Shown here: piece after piece, positions 55,054-63,888 of the stretch
How positions within the stretch are numbered: the stretch's first letter is position 1
How the letters are laid out: every line of letters starts with the position of its first letter
The notes under the pieces: generated by a model
What the model saw: the letters and a program-made list of their open reading frames with translations, nothing else
Database searches by the model: none
What the model was told of the DNA's origin: nothing
Translations under genes and position numbers: made by a program
Assembly: GCF_000833025.1 (NCBI RefSeq)
Contig: NZ_CP010817.1
Coordinates: forward strand, 496,001 to 560,000
Source: Myroides profundi
GTDB lineage: Bacteria > Bacteroidota > Bacteroidia > Flavobacteriales > Flavobacteriaceae
Direction of reading: 5' to 3'
DNA length: 64,000 bases

Positions 55054-56487
55054 TTAAAACTCTGCGTTCTGAGGTGTTCTAGGGAAAGGAATCACGTCTC
55101 TGATATTCGTCATTCCTGTCGCAAATAATACAAGACGTTCAAAACCAAGTCCAAACCCACTGTGAGGAGCCGTTCCGAATTTTCTTGTATCTAGGTACCA
55201 CCAAAGTTCTTCTTTGTCTATTCCCATTTTTTCGATTTTCTCTAGTAGCACATCATAGCGCTCTTCTCTTTGAGAACCACCTACGATTTCTCCGATACCA
55301 GGGAATAAAATATCCATTGCTCTTACTGTTTTTCCATCTTCGTTCATTCTCATATAGAATGCTTTAATCTCAGCTGGATAATCAAATAAAATTACTGGAC
55401 ATTTAAAGTGTTTTTCTACTAAGTAACGCTCGTGCTCACTTTGTAAGTCTGCACCCCATCCATCGATGATATATTTAAACTTCTTGTTTTTATTAGGCTT
55501 ACAGTTTCTTAAGATATCTACAGCCTCAGTATAGCTAACACGTTTAAAGTTGTTATCTACTACGAAACGAAGTTTTTCTAATAGACTCATTTCACTGCGT
55601 TCAGCTTGAGGTTTTGTTTTTTCCTCATCTTGTAAACGTTTGTCTAAAAATGCTAAGTCATCAGCACATTTATCTAATACGTAGTTGATTACATATTTGA
55701 TAAAGTCTTCTGCTAGGTCCATATTGTCGTCTAAGTTATTAAACGCAACTTCTGGCTCGATCATCCAGAACTCTGCCAAGTGACGAGATGTATTTGAGTT
55801 CTCAGCACGGAAAGTAGGTCCGAATGTATATACTGACCCTAATGCCATAGCATAAGTCTCAGCTTCTAATTGTCCTGATACAGTTAAGTTAGTAGTCTTT
55901 CCAAAGAAATCTTGTGAGAAGTCTATCTTTCCTTCTTCTGTACGAGGTAGATTATTTAAGTCTAAGTTCGTTACTCTGAACATTTCTCCTGCTCCTTCTG
56001 CATCAGATCCTGTAATGATAGGTGCATTGAAATAGAAGAATCCATTCTCTTGGAAATATTTATGTACAGCGTAAGATAAAACACTACGCACTCTCATAAT
56101 TGCTCCAAATACATTTGTACGGATTCTCAAGTGAGCATTCTCACGTAAGAACTCTAGAGAGTGTTTTTTAGGTTGTATCGGATATTCTTCTGGATTTGCT
56201 TCTCCGTATACTTTAAGATTTTCAACTTGTATTTCTACAGTTTGACCAGCCCCTTGGCTCTCTACTAATGTTCCTCTAACTGAGATTGCAGCTCCTGTGT
56301 GAATCTTTTTTAACAACTCTGCTGGGAACTTATCTAAATCAACAACACATTGAATATTGTTAATCGTAGATCCATCATTCAAGGCGATAAATTGGTTATT
56401 TCTAAACGTTTTTACCCATCCTTTTGCTTTAACTTCATGGAGTAGACCTTTGCCTGCCAGTAGATCGTTAATTTTCGTATGTTTCAT
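55054..56487 (-). CDS. asnS: Asparaginyl-tRNA synthetase
   Basis: 477 residues of class IIb: an N-terminal anticodon-binding OB fold ([22 protein letters not shown]), motif 2 [21 protein letters not shown] and motif 3 [15 protein letters not shown]. The residues match the Asn rather than the Asp enzyme by length and [16 protein letters not shown]. Charges tRNA-Asn with asparagine. Heads the asnS-rpoN-PAP2-like run on the reverse strand. Confidence 0.97.
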   Translation of the reverse strand: MKHTKINDLLAGKGLLHEVKAKGWVKTFRNNQFIALNDGSTINNIQCVVDLDKFPAELLKKIHTGAAISVRGTLVESQGAGQTVEIQVENLKVYGEANPEEYPIQPKKHSLEFLRENAHLRIRTNVFGAIMRVRSVLSYAVHKYFQENGFFYFNAPIITGSDAEGAGEMFRVTNLDLNNLPRTEEGKIDFSQDFFGKTTNLTVSGQLEAETYAMALGSVYTFGPTFRAENSNTSRHLAEFWMIEPEVAFNNLDDNMDLAEDFIKYVINYVLDKCADDLAFLDKRLQDEEKTKPQAERSEMSLLEKLRFVVDNNFKRVSYTEAVDILRNCKPNKNKKFKYIIDGWGADLQSEHERYLVEKHFKCPVILFDYPAEIKAFYMRMNEDGKTVRAMDILFPGIGEIVGGSQREERYDVLLEKIEKMGIDKEELWWYLDTRKFGTAPHSGFGLGFERLVLFATGMTNIRDVIPFPRTPQNAEF

Positions 56488-56664
56488 CGTGATTTATAAT
56501 TTTAATAATCAGTGTCTTATTTCGACAATTTCAAATACTTGCAAAAATAGTAAAATATTGTGTATTATGGAATAAAGAAATTGCGATAATCAAGTAATAA
56601 TTGAGGGGGAATAAAGAATTTAGGGATTATAGATAAAGAATGGAAGTACTTTAATCCTAGCGAA

Positions 56665-56710
56665 GAGTTAATGGACGAGAGTTAGAAGGGAGTTAGAAGG
56701 GAGTTATAAA
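56665..56710. repeat. 11-bp tandem repeat (about 3 units)
   Basis: GAGTTAGAAGG at 56679-56689 and 56690-56700, then GAGTTATAAAA at 56701; a further GAGTTA at 56665 is 14 bases earlier. It lies between asnS and the dehydrogenase terminator. Confidence 0.75.
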
Positions 56711-56740
56711 AGAAAAGCAGCCTAATTATAGACTGCTTTT
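56711..56740 (-). terminator. Terminator of the leucine dehydrogenase-like gene
   Basis: AAAAGCAG (56713-56720) and CTGCTTTT (56733-56740) pair around a 12-base loop; on the reverse strand the stem is followed by CTTTTATAAC. Confidence 0.7.
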
Positions 56741-56746
56741 AAATCA

Positions 56747-57844
56747 TTATTTAGCGTTTTTCTTTTTGTTGATTCTGTCTTCTGCTTTTTTCATGGCAGC
56801 TTGTTGAGAAGTTATATTGTGTTCTTTAGCATAGTTAAGTACTTCTAAAGTGGTATTGTAGATGTTTTCAGTGTGTTTTAAAGCTTCATCTAGTCCATAG
56901 TGAACTATCTCACCAAAAACATTAATAATCCCTCCTGCGTTGATTAAAAAGTCTGGAGCATAGACGATACCTCGTTCTTGTAGTCTTTTGCCGTGTATTG
57001 CTTCTACTGCTAATTGATTGTTTGCCGCTCCTGCTATTACTTTTGCCTTGATTTTTTCGATAGTATCATCATTGATAGTTGCTCCTAAAGCACAAGGAGA
57101 ATAAATATCTACTTCTTCTGAGTATAGGTCTGTACCTGTAAATATTTTAGTATTATATTTTTTTGCAACTTCAGCCACTCTCTCTTCATTGATATCAGTG
57201 ATTGTAACTATAGCTCCACTAGCAGTTAAGTGTTTTACTAATGTCTCGCCTACATTGCCTATTCCTTGTACGAGCACTTTTTTGCCTTCTAGGTTATCTG
57301 ACCCGAACTGATAATGTACTGCGGCTTTTAATCCCATAAATACTCCGTAAGCAGTCACTGGTGAAGGGTTGCCTGATCCTCCTAGACTTTCTGATATACC
57401 AGTCACATGAGGTGTGATAGTATGGATTAGATCCATATCAGCAGTGGTAGTACCTACGTCTTCAGCTGTGATATATCTTCCACTAAGAGAGTTGACATAA
57501 TGAGCAAAAGCTTTGATGAGTTCTGGGCTTTTATCCTTTTTAGAATCTCCCATGATTACAGCTTTTCCTCCTCCTAAGTCTAGTCCAGAGATAGCAGATT
57601 TATAAGTCATTCCTCTAGAGAGGCGTAGTACATCATTTAGAGCTTCCCACTCTGATGTGTAGTTCCACATTCGTGTTCCACCTAGTGCAGGACCTAATGT
57701 AGTGTTGTGGATACCGATTATTGCTTTTAAGCCAGAATCTTTATCATGGCAGAACATGATCTGCTCGTGATCATCAAAGGATAGTTGACCAAATACAGGT
57801 GCTATCTTTTTGAGCTCGTCTGGTGAATAGATTGTTGTATTCAT
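56747..57844 (-). CDS. Glu/Leu/Phe/Val dehydrogenase, leucine dehydrogenase type
   Basis: 365 residues from ATG 57844 (two in-frame codons upstream, a TTG is not needed). The length equals that of bacterial leucine dehydrogenases. Visible: glycine-rich catalytic-lysine region SGLDLGGGKAVIMGD, TAEDVGTTTADMDLIH, GSGNPSPVTAYGVFMGLKAA, and the NAD-binding GIGNVGETLVKHL. It deaminates branched-chain amino acids reversibly with NAD. Monocistronic, with its own terminator. Substrate preference cannot be proven by eye. Confidence 0.9.
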   Translation of the reverse strand: MNTTIYSPDELKKIAPVFGQLSFDDHEQIMFCHDKDSGLKAIIGIHNTTLGPALGGTRMWNYTSEWEALNDVLRLSRGMTYKSAISGLDLGGGKAVIMGDSKKDKSPELIKAFAHYVNSLSGRYITAEDVGTTTADMDLIHTITPHVTGISESLGGSGNPSPVTAYGVFMGLKAAVHYQFGSDNLEGKKVLVQGIGNVGETLVKHLTASGAIVTITDINEERVAEVAKKYNTKIFTGTDLYSEEVDIYSPCALGATINDDTIEKIKAKVIAGAANNQLAVEAIHGKRLQERGIVYAPDFLINAGGIINVFGEIVHYGLDEALKHTENIYNTTLEVLNYAKEHNITSQQAAMKKAEDRINKKKNAK

Positions 57845-57974
57845 AATCAATGTATTTTGGTGTTAGTTATCTATAAAGATAAGTAATATGTGTTGATTAT
57901 GAGTGTAGTAACTTTCGATTCTGATAAAAATAGGGATATCGCAATAACAACTCTCTAATTAGAAAGTATATGAC

Positions 57975-58006
57975 AAAAAAAAATCCGCATACTTGCGGAT
58001 TTTTTT
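57975..58006 (-). terminator. Terminator of pyrH-frr
   Basis: AAAAAAATCCGCA and TGCGGATTTTTTT form a strong stem with loop TACT; the right arm reaches into the frr stop codon. Confidence 0.88.
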
Positions 58007-58568
58007 AAACTTTCATGATTTCTGCTTCTTTTGCAGCTAGAATATCATCTATTTTTTTTACGAAACCATCAGTTAATTTCTGAACTCTTTCTTCAGCATC
58101 TTTACAGATATCTTCAGATGTTCCGTTTTTCTCTTCTTTTTTGATATCGTTATTAGCGTCTTTACGAGCATTTCTGATACCTACTTTAGCATCATCCGCT
58201 TCAGTTTTAGCTTGTTTAGCTAAGTCTTTACGTCTTTCCTCTGTTAATGCAGGGATATTGATGATAATGTTGTCTCCGTTATTCATTGGATTCAACCCTA
58301 GATTAGCGATCATAATCGCTTTTTCGATAGGTTGTAACATGTTTTTCTCCCATGGAGTAACTGTTAATGTACGTGCATCAGCTGCATTTACATTCGCTAC
58401 TTGAGATAGAGGAGTTTGTGATCCGTAGTAGTCTACGAATACTGCTCCTAACATCTGTGGAGATGCTTTCCCAGCACGGATGTTTAATAATGTTTTTTCT
58501 AAGTGAGCTACAGTATTGTCCATAGACTCTTTGGCAGCGTCGATTATTAAATTGATTTCTTCTGTCAT
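58005..58568 (-). CDS. frr: Ribosome recycling factor
   Basis: 187 residues, two-domain L shape (LEKTLLNIRAGKASPQMLGAVFVDYYGSQTPLSQVANV ... LTEERRKDLAKQAKTEADDAKVGIRNARKDAN). Splits post-termination ribosomes with EF-G. 9 bases after pyrH, as in most bacteria. Confidence 0.97.
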   Translation of the reverse strand: MTEEINLIIDAAKESMDNTVAHLEKTLLNIRAGKASPQMLGAVFVDYYGSQTPLSQVANVNAADARTLTVTPWEKNMLQPIEKAIMIANLGLNPMNNGDNIIINIPALTEERRKDLAKQAKTEADDAKVGIRNARKDANNDIKKEEKNGTSEDICKDAEERVQKLTDGFVKKIDDILAAKEAEIMKV

Positions 58569-58577
58569 AACTATAGA

Positions 58578-59297
58578 TTAATTAACGTTTACGGATACAG
58601 TAGTTCCTACTGAATCTTCTCCTTTGCAAACTTTTAATAAATTATCTTGTTTATTCATATCGAATACTACGATAGGCAATTCATTTTCTCTACTTAGAGT
58701 AAATGCTGTAGTATCCATTACATTTAGTCCTTTTGTCAAACAATCGCTGAAAGAGATTTTTTCAAATTTAACTGCTGTAGGATCTTTTTCTGGATCTGCA
58801 GTATATACACCATCCACTCTTGTTCCTTTTAAGATTACATCAGCGTTAATCTCTACTCCTCTTAATACAGCAGCTGTATCAGTAGTGAAGTAAGGGTTAC
58901 CTGTACCAGCACCGAAGATTACGATTCTTCCTTTTTCTAAGTGACGAACAGCTCTTCTTTTGATATAAGGTTCTGCTACTGCTTCTATTTTTAAAGCAGT
59001 TTGTAATCTAGTTAACATTCCAGCAGCTTCTAATGCTCCTTGTAATGCCATACCATTGATAATGGTAGCAAGCATTCCCATGTAGTCACCTTGTACTCGG
59101 TCCATCCCTACATTTGCTCCAGCAACGCCTCTAAAAATATTTCCTCCACCTATTACAATCGCAATTTCAACACCTAAATCGTGAACTTTTTTTACTTCAG
59201 CAGCATACTCTGCTAATTTCTTAGGATCAATACCATATTGTTGATCTCCCATTAAGGCTTCTCCACTTAATTTTAGTAGAATTCTTTTGTACTTCAT
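58578..59297 (-). CDS. pyrH: UMP kinase
   Basis: 239 residues of the amino-acid-kinase family: [37 protein letters not shown], and [22 protein letters not shown]. Phosphorylates UMP to UDP, hexameric and under GTP/UTP control in other bacteria. A TATATTTG box on the reverse strand at 59328-59321 lies 24 bases upstream of the ATG. First gene of pyrH-frr. Confidence 0.97.
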   Translation of the reverse strand: MKYKRILLKLSGEALMGDQQYGIDPKKLAEYAAEVKKVHDLGVEIAIVIGGGNIFRGVAGANVGMDRVQGDYMGMLATIINGMALQGALEAAGMLTRLQTALKIEAVAEPYIKRRAVRHLEKGRIVIFGAGTGNPYFTTDTAAVLRGVEINADVILKGTRVDGVYTADPEKDPTAVKFEKISFSDCLTKGLNVMDTTAFTLSRENELPIVVFDMNKQDNLLKVCKGEDSVGTTVSVNVN

Positions 59298-59342
59298 TGA
59301 AAGATATTTTTAAAGTTTTGCAAATATAAAGATTATATGCTT

Positions 59343-60140
59343 CTATGGAATAGCTTTTTTAAAAATATGTTGATTCTCTTCGAATGTCTCTTTCGCTGTT
59401 TGATATCCTAACTCATAGATCTCCTCCATTTTCTTTTTACTGCGCTCAAAAGTGGAGTAGAGTGTAAGCTCTTGAGGTTCTATTAGCCAATCACATAGCT
59501 TACCTAGTTTAGCATTATTGATCGTTGTCATCAGTTCATACGCTCTGAAGGTTACAGATCGTATAGATGTTAAGCTATCAGCAGTGACTTGTTGAATAGG
59601 CGTTACATTACTTCCGATGATATAATCACATTTACTTTTTAGGAGCTCGATAGGGAAGTTATTGATAATACCTCCATCGCTATATATTTTATTACCTATT
59701 TGATAAGGTGAGAATATACCTGGAAAGGCACTAGAAGCAAGGATTGCATCTACTACTTTTGTTTTTTTAGTGAATACGTGCAGTTTTCCATTGACGATAT
59801 CAGTAGCATTAATGTAAACAGGAATGTCTAACTCACCAATAGTTAAGTCTCCAAATACTTTGTTTAGGTATTTATCAAATGCGTTTACATCCATTAACCC
59901 TGCTTTTTTTAGGGTAAAGTGTTGCCAGTTAAAGATATTGACAGATTTAAAGAACATTAATATCTCTTTGGGTTCTATACCTCTTGCATATAATGAAGAT
60001 ACTATAGAGCCTGCACTAGTACCTGCTAGATAGTCTGGTTTGATATGTTGTTCGTCTAAAAACTGTAATACTCCTGCATGGGCTATTCCTTTATAACCAC
60101 CACCTGATAACACTAATCCGATTTTGGTTTTATGTATCAT
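59343..60140 (-). CDS. Patatin-like phospholipase family protein
   Basis: 265 residues. The Ser/Asp dyad is clear: oxyanion-loop GGGYKG (13-18), nucleophile Ser42 in GTSAGS and Asp155 in SDGGI. No signal peptide is visible, so it is probably a cytoplasmic or inner-face lipid acyl hydrolase of the RssA type. It lies upstream of pyrH on the same strand with a 45-base gap. Substrate unknown. Confidence 0.93.
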   Translation of the reverse strand: MIHKTKIGLVLSGGGYKGIAHAGVLQFLDEQHIKPDYLAGTSAGSIVSSLYARGIEPKEILMFFKSVNIFNWQHFTLKKAGLMDVNAFDKYLNKVFGDLTIGELDIPVYINATDIVNGKLHVFTKKTKVVDAILASSAFPGIFSPYQIGNKIYSDGGIINNFPIELLKSKCDYIIGSNVTPIQQVTADSLTSIRSVTFRAYELMTTINNAKLGKLCDWLIEPQELTLYSTFERSKKKMEEIYELGYQTAKETFEENQHIFKKAIP

Positions 60141-60332
60141 AATTTAAATTATTAAGCACGTCTAAAATGATTTATTCTATTCGGAAATACATTATCCTAA
60201 GCTATTAACGGTCTGAGCATGTCGCTTAGACGTTAAATTTGCTTGGACAATTTACCTCTCTGACTTATGTCATCATTTTATTTGCTGTAAAAGGTTTATC
60301 TTTGGTAATAACAAACAATAAAAGTACACAAA

Positions 60333-60932
60333 ATGATAAACATTGATTCAAAATACATTGATAAAAGTTTTAGTTATACTGAATTTAGAGAATTTGTTAC
60401 TAATGCATTGACTAATGATAAAGCCTCTTTAGGGCTTAGCGACGATTATTTAGCCTATGCAGAGTTAAACGAAGCGAGATTACATAGATTAGACAAAACG
60501 ATGAAGGTAGAAGAAGAGGTAGCTAATAAGTTAATTAGTTTAAAGAAAAAGTATACTTGGATCGTGATAACAGAGAGCTGGTGTGGTGATGCAGCACAGA
60601 TCGTTCCTATCCTAAATAAGATGGCAGAAGTAGCTCCTAATGTGGAGATGAGATTAGTACTAAGAGATAGTAATTTAGAACTTATGGATGCATTCTTAAC
60701 AAACGGTGGAAGAGCTATCCCAAAGATGATCATTGTAGAGCAAGATACTTTAAAAGTATTAGGACACTGGGGACCAAGACCTGCTTTAGGACAAAAGGTA
60801 GTGACAGATTATAAAGCGGCTCATGGTGTAGTAGACGAAGCTGGTAAAGTAGAACTACAGAAGTGGTACACTAAAGATAAAGGACATGAAGTACAAAGAG
60901 AAGTAATAGAGTTAATGACTTCTTTTGAATAA
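60333..60932 (+). CDS. Thioredoxin-family protein with a single active-site cysteine
   Basis: 199 residues, no signal peptide. A thioredoxin-like domain (about 65-160) has WIVITESWCGDAAQ, where Cys84 is present but the second cysteine is replaced by Ala87, and a cis-Pro segment RAIPKMII. An N-terminal helical part (1-60) precedes it. A monothiol redox, bacillithiol-like or non-redox role is possible. Preceded by TATCTTTG (60297-60304) and closed by a terminator. Confidence 0.85.
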   Translation: MINIDSKYIDKSFSYTEFREFVTNALTNDKASLGLSDDYLAYAELNEARLHRLDKTMKVEEEVANKLISLKKKYTWIVITESWCGDAAQIVPILNKMAEVAPNVEMRLVLRDSNLELMDAFLTNGGRAIPKMIIVEQDTLKVLGHWGPRPALGQKVVTDYKAAHGVVDEAGKVELQKWYTKDKGHEVQREVIELMTSFE

Positions 60933-60940
60933 TAACTAAA

Positions 60941-60978
60941 AAAACGCTCTTTCAAATTTATGATAGAGCGTTTTTTGT
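60941..60978 (+). terminator. Terminator of the thioredoxin-family gene
   Basis: AAAAAACGCTCT (60941-60952) and AGAGCGTTTTTT (60967-60978) with a 14-base loop. Confidence 0.82.
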
Positions 60979-61044
60979 TTGATTACAGTATGACAGAAGC
61001 TATCTATAGCCTATCATATAATGTTGTCAATACAGTGTGTATAA

Positions 61045-61668
61045 TTATCTCACGATAGGTCCTATGATGTTTAATCTAGGGTCTAATGATATTCCAGCTG
61101 GATTACAACCAGGTGCTCCTTCTGGTATAGTCTGTCCTAGTTTTTCAAAATACTCTGCCCAAACAGGGAATGTTTCTTTAGTGTATTTTGACTTATACGT
61201 CATTGGGTATAAGTAGAAGAAACTTTTATTTTTATTAGAATCTTTAAATGCTTCATAGATAAGCTCTGAACAATAGTACTTGCCATTAGCATATAGATAA
61301 TTTACATCATAAGGAACACCTACTTGTTTTATAGCAAATTCCTTTGCAGCAGGGATTAGTTTAGTTAGTTTTCCTTTTAGACGACCTACATACATAGGCT
61401 CCTTTGTTTTGTTTAAGAAGTCTTCCATAGGTGTAATGCATACTTCAGGCCAAGTCGCTTCTATGACTTGTAGGCTACCCTCGTGTTCGATTACCATTCC
61501 CATATGATTAAAGTTTAAATCATTATAACCATAAGTCACTTCATTAATAGCATCACATAGCGGTCCACAATTAATGTTTTGGAAGATAAGGTCTCCTTCT
61601 TTCAATTCTGTCTTTTGTCCCCAAGACAGTTGTGTAATTAAGATAAATAGAAAAAGTATATTACGCAT
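61045..61668 (-). CDS. YiiX/YebB-type permuted NlpC/P60 papain-fold enzyme
   Basis: 207 residues: signal peptide MRNILFLFILITQLSWGQ, then the circularly permuted NlpC/P60 order: GDLIFQ (25-30), FNHMGMVI with His55, then Glu70 in VIEATW, and the catalytic Cys133 in YYCSELIYEAF. Such enzymes cut amide or ester bonds of peptidoglycan or lipids; the substrate of YiiX-type members is not fixed. Periplasmic by the signal peptide. Monocistronic, convergent with the thioredoxin gene. Confidence 0.88.
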   Translation of the reverse strand: MRNILFLFILITQLSWGQKTELKEGDLIFQNINCGPLCDAINEVTYGYNDLNFNHMGMVIEHEGSLQVIEATWPEVCITPMEDFLNKTKEPMYVGRLKGKLTKLIPAAKEFAIKQVGVPYDVNYLYANGKYYCSELIYEAFKDSNKNKSFFYLYPMTYKSKYTKETFPVWAEYFEKLGQTIPEGAPGCNPAGISLDPRLNIIGPIVR

Positions 61669-61982
61669 AAGTTGTGTTTTTACCCCAAAAATACACTAGC
61701 AGGTACAAAGATTAATATGAATGATAGTGTATAAGTCTAAAGTAGTTATTTCTGTATTTCTAATAGTGTATTAGAAGTCAAGAATAAGCTTTGAAATAGA
61801 ATTACTTAGTACGCTATAGCTATTGTTTATTTTGGTTTCAGGCAAAGATAGGAGGAACATTAGTGATTTTCAAATCGTTTTGGTCTATAATATGTGGCTT
61901 ACTCATAAAAAGTCATGCTTTACTTATTTGTAGTGGAGGATACATATTAGTATGACTATTTTCGTACTAAGAAAAAAATGTT
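61669..61982. other. Intergenic region, 314 bases
   Basis: A/T-rich between divergent genes (61668 reverse and 61983 forward). No gene, repeat or strong hairpin recognised. Confidence 0.5.
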
Positions 61983-62351
61983 ATGTTGTTGATTGTAAAT
62001 AGTAAAAAGTGTTTTTTATCCTTACTAGGGCTTTCTATTTTATTGGGGTGCAAAGGGGGTAAAGAAGACCTTAAAGTAGTAGAAGACAACAAGGAGTTAG
62101 ATAAAATCGAATATATACATCAAGAGAAAGAAAGTGAATTGTCTTTTTTCTTTGTAGAAGGCATGGATCGTGATGGAGGACATTATACTGGTGAAGTAAA
62201 ACTAAAGGGAGATGTCGGTGCAGGGTATATAGCGAATGATACTCTTGGTGTTAGGTTCTACATAGAGATAGAGCGCTCTCAAGAGGGAGGACTCTTAGGT
62301 ATGGATACGAATGGTAATGTCTATCAACTTGCTTTTAAAAGAGAGGAGTAG
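61983..62351 (+). CDS. Small lipoprotein, unknown function
   Basis: 122 residues with an SPII-like signal: MLLIVNSKKCFLSLLGLSILLGC, Cys23 followed by KGGKEDL. The mature part has a short beta-rich domain (FFFVEGMDRDGGHYTGEVKLKGDVGAGYI ... GVRFYIEIERSQEGGLLGMDTNGNVYQLAF). I do not recognise a family. An overlapping ATG at 61979 is out of frame. Confidence 0.65.
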   Translation: MLLIVNSKKCFLSLLGLSILLGCKGGKEDLKVVEDNKELDKIEYIHQEKESELSFFFVEGMDRDGGHYTGEVKLKGDVGAGYIANDTLGVRFYIEIERSQEGGLLGMDTNGNVYQLAFKREE

Positions 62352-63059
62352 GCTCCTAGATGATTTAGTTATAGTATTGTTCCAATGTATACATTGGAGA
62401 TAAAATCAATAGTTTTTTTCCTTTTTCTTATTCTCTCTGTTCCTCTTCAGCCTTCAGTACTTCTAATACAGATCGTGCTCCATAAATAATACTTTCATAC
62501 GTATTATCTCTAGAAGAATATTCTCTTGACTTTATTTCTTTTATAATCTTCTTTTTGACTTGACGGATGAGCTCAGGTGCTAGTTCTTTTTTTCAGTCTC
62601 CAAATTTCCTGTGCTTCTTTTCTTTCAGTAAAGGTCTTATTATGATTATTACTAGCTGATTTTTCTATTTTACTTTACTGTCCTAGCACATTGCTTGAGG
62701 TATTCTTGCACCTTCCTTCGACAAAACAGCCTTCTAGGCAAGTAAACTCCAAGGATACTCCTAGCAAACCCCTAGAAAGTGCAAGCTAAATGACATCGAG
62801 GTCGGAGGATTTGAGAAGCATATCAGTAGTATTTCTGTATAACATGAGATTCTTCGCAGGCTCAGAATGATAGTTCGATTTGGAATAGGATGTGGTAATT
62901 CAGGTGGTATAGAATAGGTTATTATAATAAATGATATGAAATTAAAAAACTAGAAGATGTTTTGTATAGTTTTTTAGGACTAGTTATTATAGTCATATAA
63001 TTTAGTGCCAAGATTTTATTGTGTTAGTATGAAGGTAGAAGTATGATTTAAAAGAGTGA
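62352..63059. other. Accessory-looking region with a gene remnant and degenerate repeats
   Basis: About 700 bases without an intact gene. It includes a frameshifted remnant (62428-62674, reverse), a pair of diverged inverted segments (62691-62790), and a small imperfect inverted repeat ATTCT/AGAAT around TCGCAGGCTC at 62850-62869, which resembles short intergenic repeats I know from other Bacteroidota. Confidence 0.5.
62428..62674 (-). pseudogene. Frameshifted fragment of an unknown gene
   Basis: On the reverse strand two frames join at a run of seven A (plus-strand T, 62587-62593). The upstream frame reads IEKSASNNHNKTFTERKEAQ then EIWRLKK, the downstream frame ELAPELIRQVKKKIIKEIKS, REYSSRDNTYESIIYGARSV and LEVLKAEEEQRE and a stop at 62428-62430. 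With one A fewer they form a continuous helical, charged protein tail of about 80 residues. No start codon exists: the upstream frame opens after a stop at 62675-62677. It is most likely the decayed 3' end of a gene, or less likely a sequencing error in the A run. Family unknown. Confidence 0.45.
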
Positions 63060-63626
63060 AATGCATTACAAGAATTTATAGATAAAGATGTATGTGAACT
63101 TGGAGATACAGTTATTGTTAGACTTAAAACGCTAAGCCCTCTCTTTCATGTCGGACAATTTTATGTGGGAAAACTATTTGAGGTAAGAGAAGGAAGTAAA
63201 GTAGTAGGGAATGGAAGAATTACTAGGATTCTAAGAGAAGATTTTAATTATTGGGATTTTGATTCGTTCTTTACTGGTTTGCCATCGACTTGTAGACCAT
63301 ATGATGAGGAGAATATAGAAGGTTTTATAATGTATTTTGAGTATGGATTAGCTGGTATTAAGAAACTTGATGATTTGAAGTTTAGATCAATACTATCAAA
63401 TAAGGAACAGATGTTGACAGTTCAATGCATTGTATGTGATAGGGAGATTTATATTATACAGTTTATTGAGGAAGTATGTAAAAGATGGGTAGATAAGATA
63501 CAATTTGAAAATTCATTTTATAAGGTTGAAATAAACTATATCAATAAGGAGAGTGCTTACGAACTGATTTTTGCTACTTGGCATAGTATGTATTTGACAG
63601 GAAAGATAACAGTATCTTATAAGTGA
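63060..63626 (+). pseudogene. Gene with EF-Tu domain-3-like N-terminus, no evident start codon
   Basis: The frame is open from 63060 to the stop at 63626 (188 codons) but has no ATG and no GTG/TTG until GTG 63165. Upstream of that GTG the translation still looks real: NALQEFIDKDVCELGDTVIV, RLKTLSPLFHVGQFYVGKLF, EVREGSKVVGNGRITRIL. The last part matches the end of EF-Tu domain 3 (G..F.IREG..TVG.GVVT.I). Residues after it (about 65-188; WDFDSFFTGLPSTCRPYDEEN...) are not recognised. If a single A at 63060-63062 were absent, a GTG at 63057 region would start the frame. So it is a 5'-damaged gene, one using a rare start, or a shortened gene starting at 63165. Confidence 0.5.
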
Positions 63627-63641
63627 TATGGAAAAAGAAGA

Positions 63642-63685
63642 AGCTGTGAGAGTGTATAATTAACAGCCTCACAGCTCTTTGTTAT
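63642..63685 (+). terminator. Terminator after the EF-Tu-like gene
   Basis: AGCTGTGAG (63642-63650) and CTCACAGCT (63668-63676) pair around a 17-base loop and are followed by a T-rich stretch. Confidence 0.65.
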
Positions 63686-63888
63686 TTATTAGATAATTCC
63701 AGATGATGGTATTATGTGACACGCATAATAATGCGTTTCTACTTTGATGTTTAGGGGAGTCTCACAATGTGTTTATATTGGCGCAGTCAAACATTCTTAA
63801 TTAGAAAGAGCTGCCACAAGGGTAGCCCCAACAACACGTCATTCGTAATTTGAAATTCGTAATTAATTAGTCAAGCATTGCTAATTGT

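Noticed and set aside
62691..62795. Integron attC site
   Set aside because: Inverted segments exist, but the conserved attC core ends could not be found and no integrase or cassette genes are present.
62800..62820. Short match to a 23S rRNA segment (ACATCGAGGTCGGA on the complement)
   Set aside because: Only about 13 bases match, flanks do not, so it is likely chance; a BLAST of the flanking 100 bases would decide.
63839..63874. ATTCGTAATT repeats as a CRISPR-like array
   Set aside because: Two short A/T-rich copies with a 4-base gap; such phrases are common in A/T-rich intergenic DNA and no spacers or cas genes are present.
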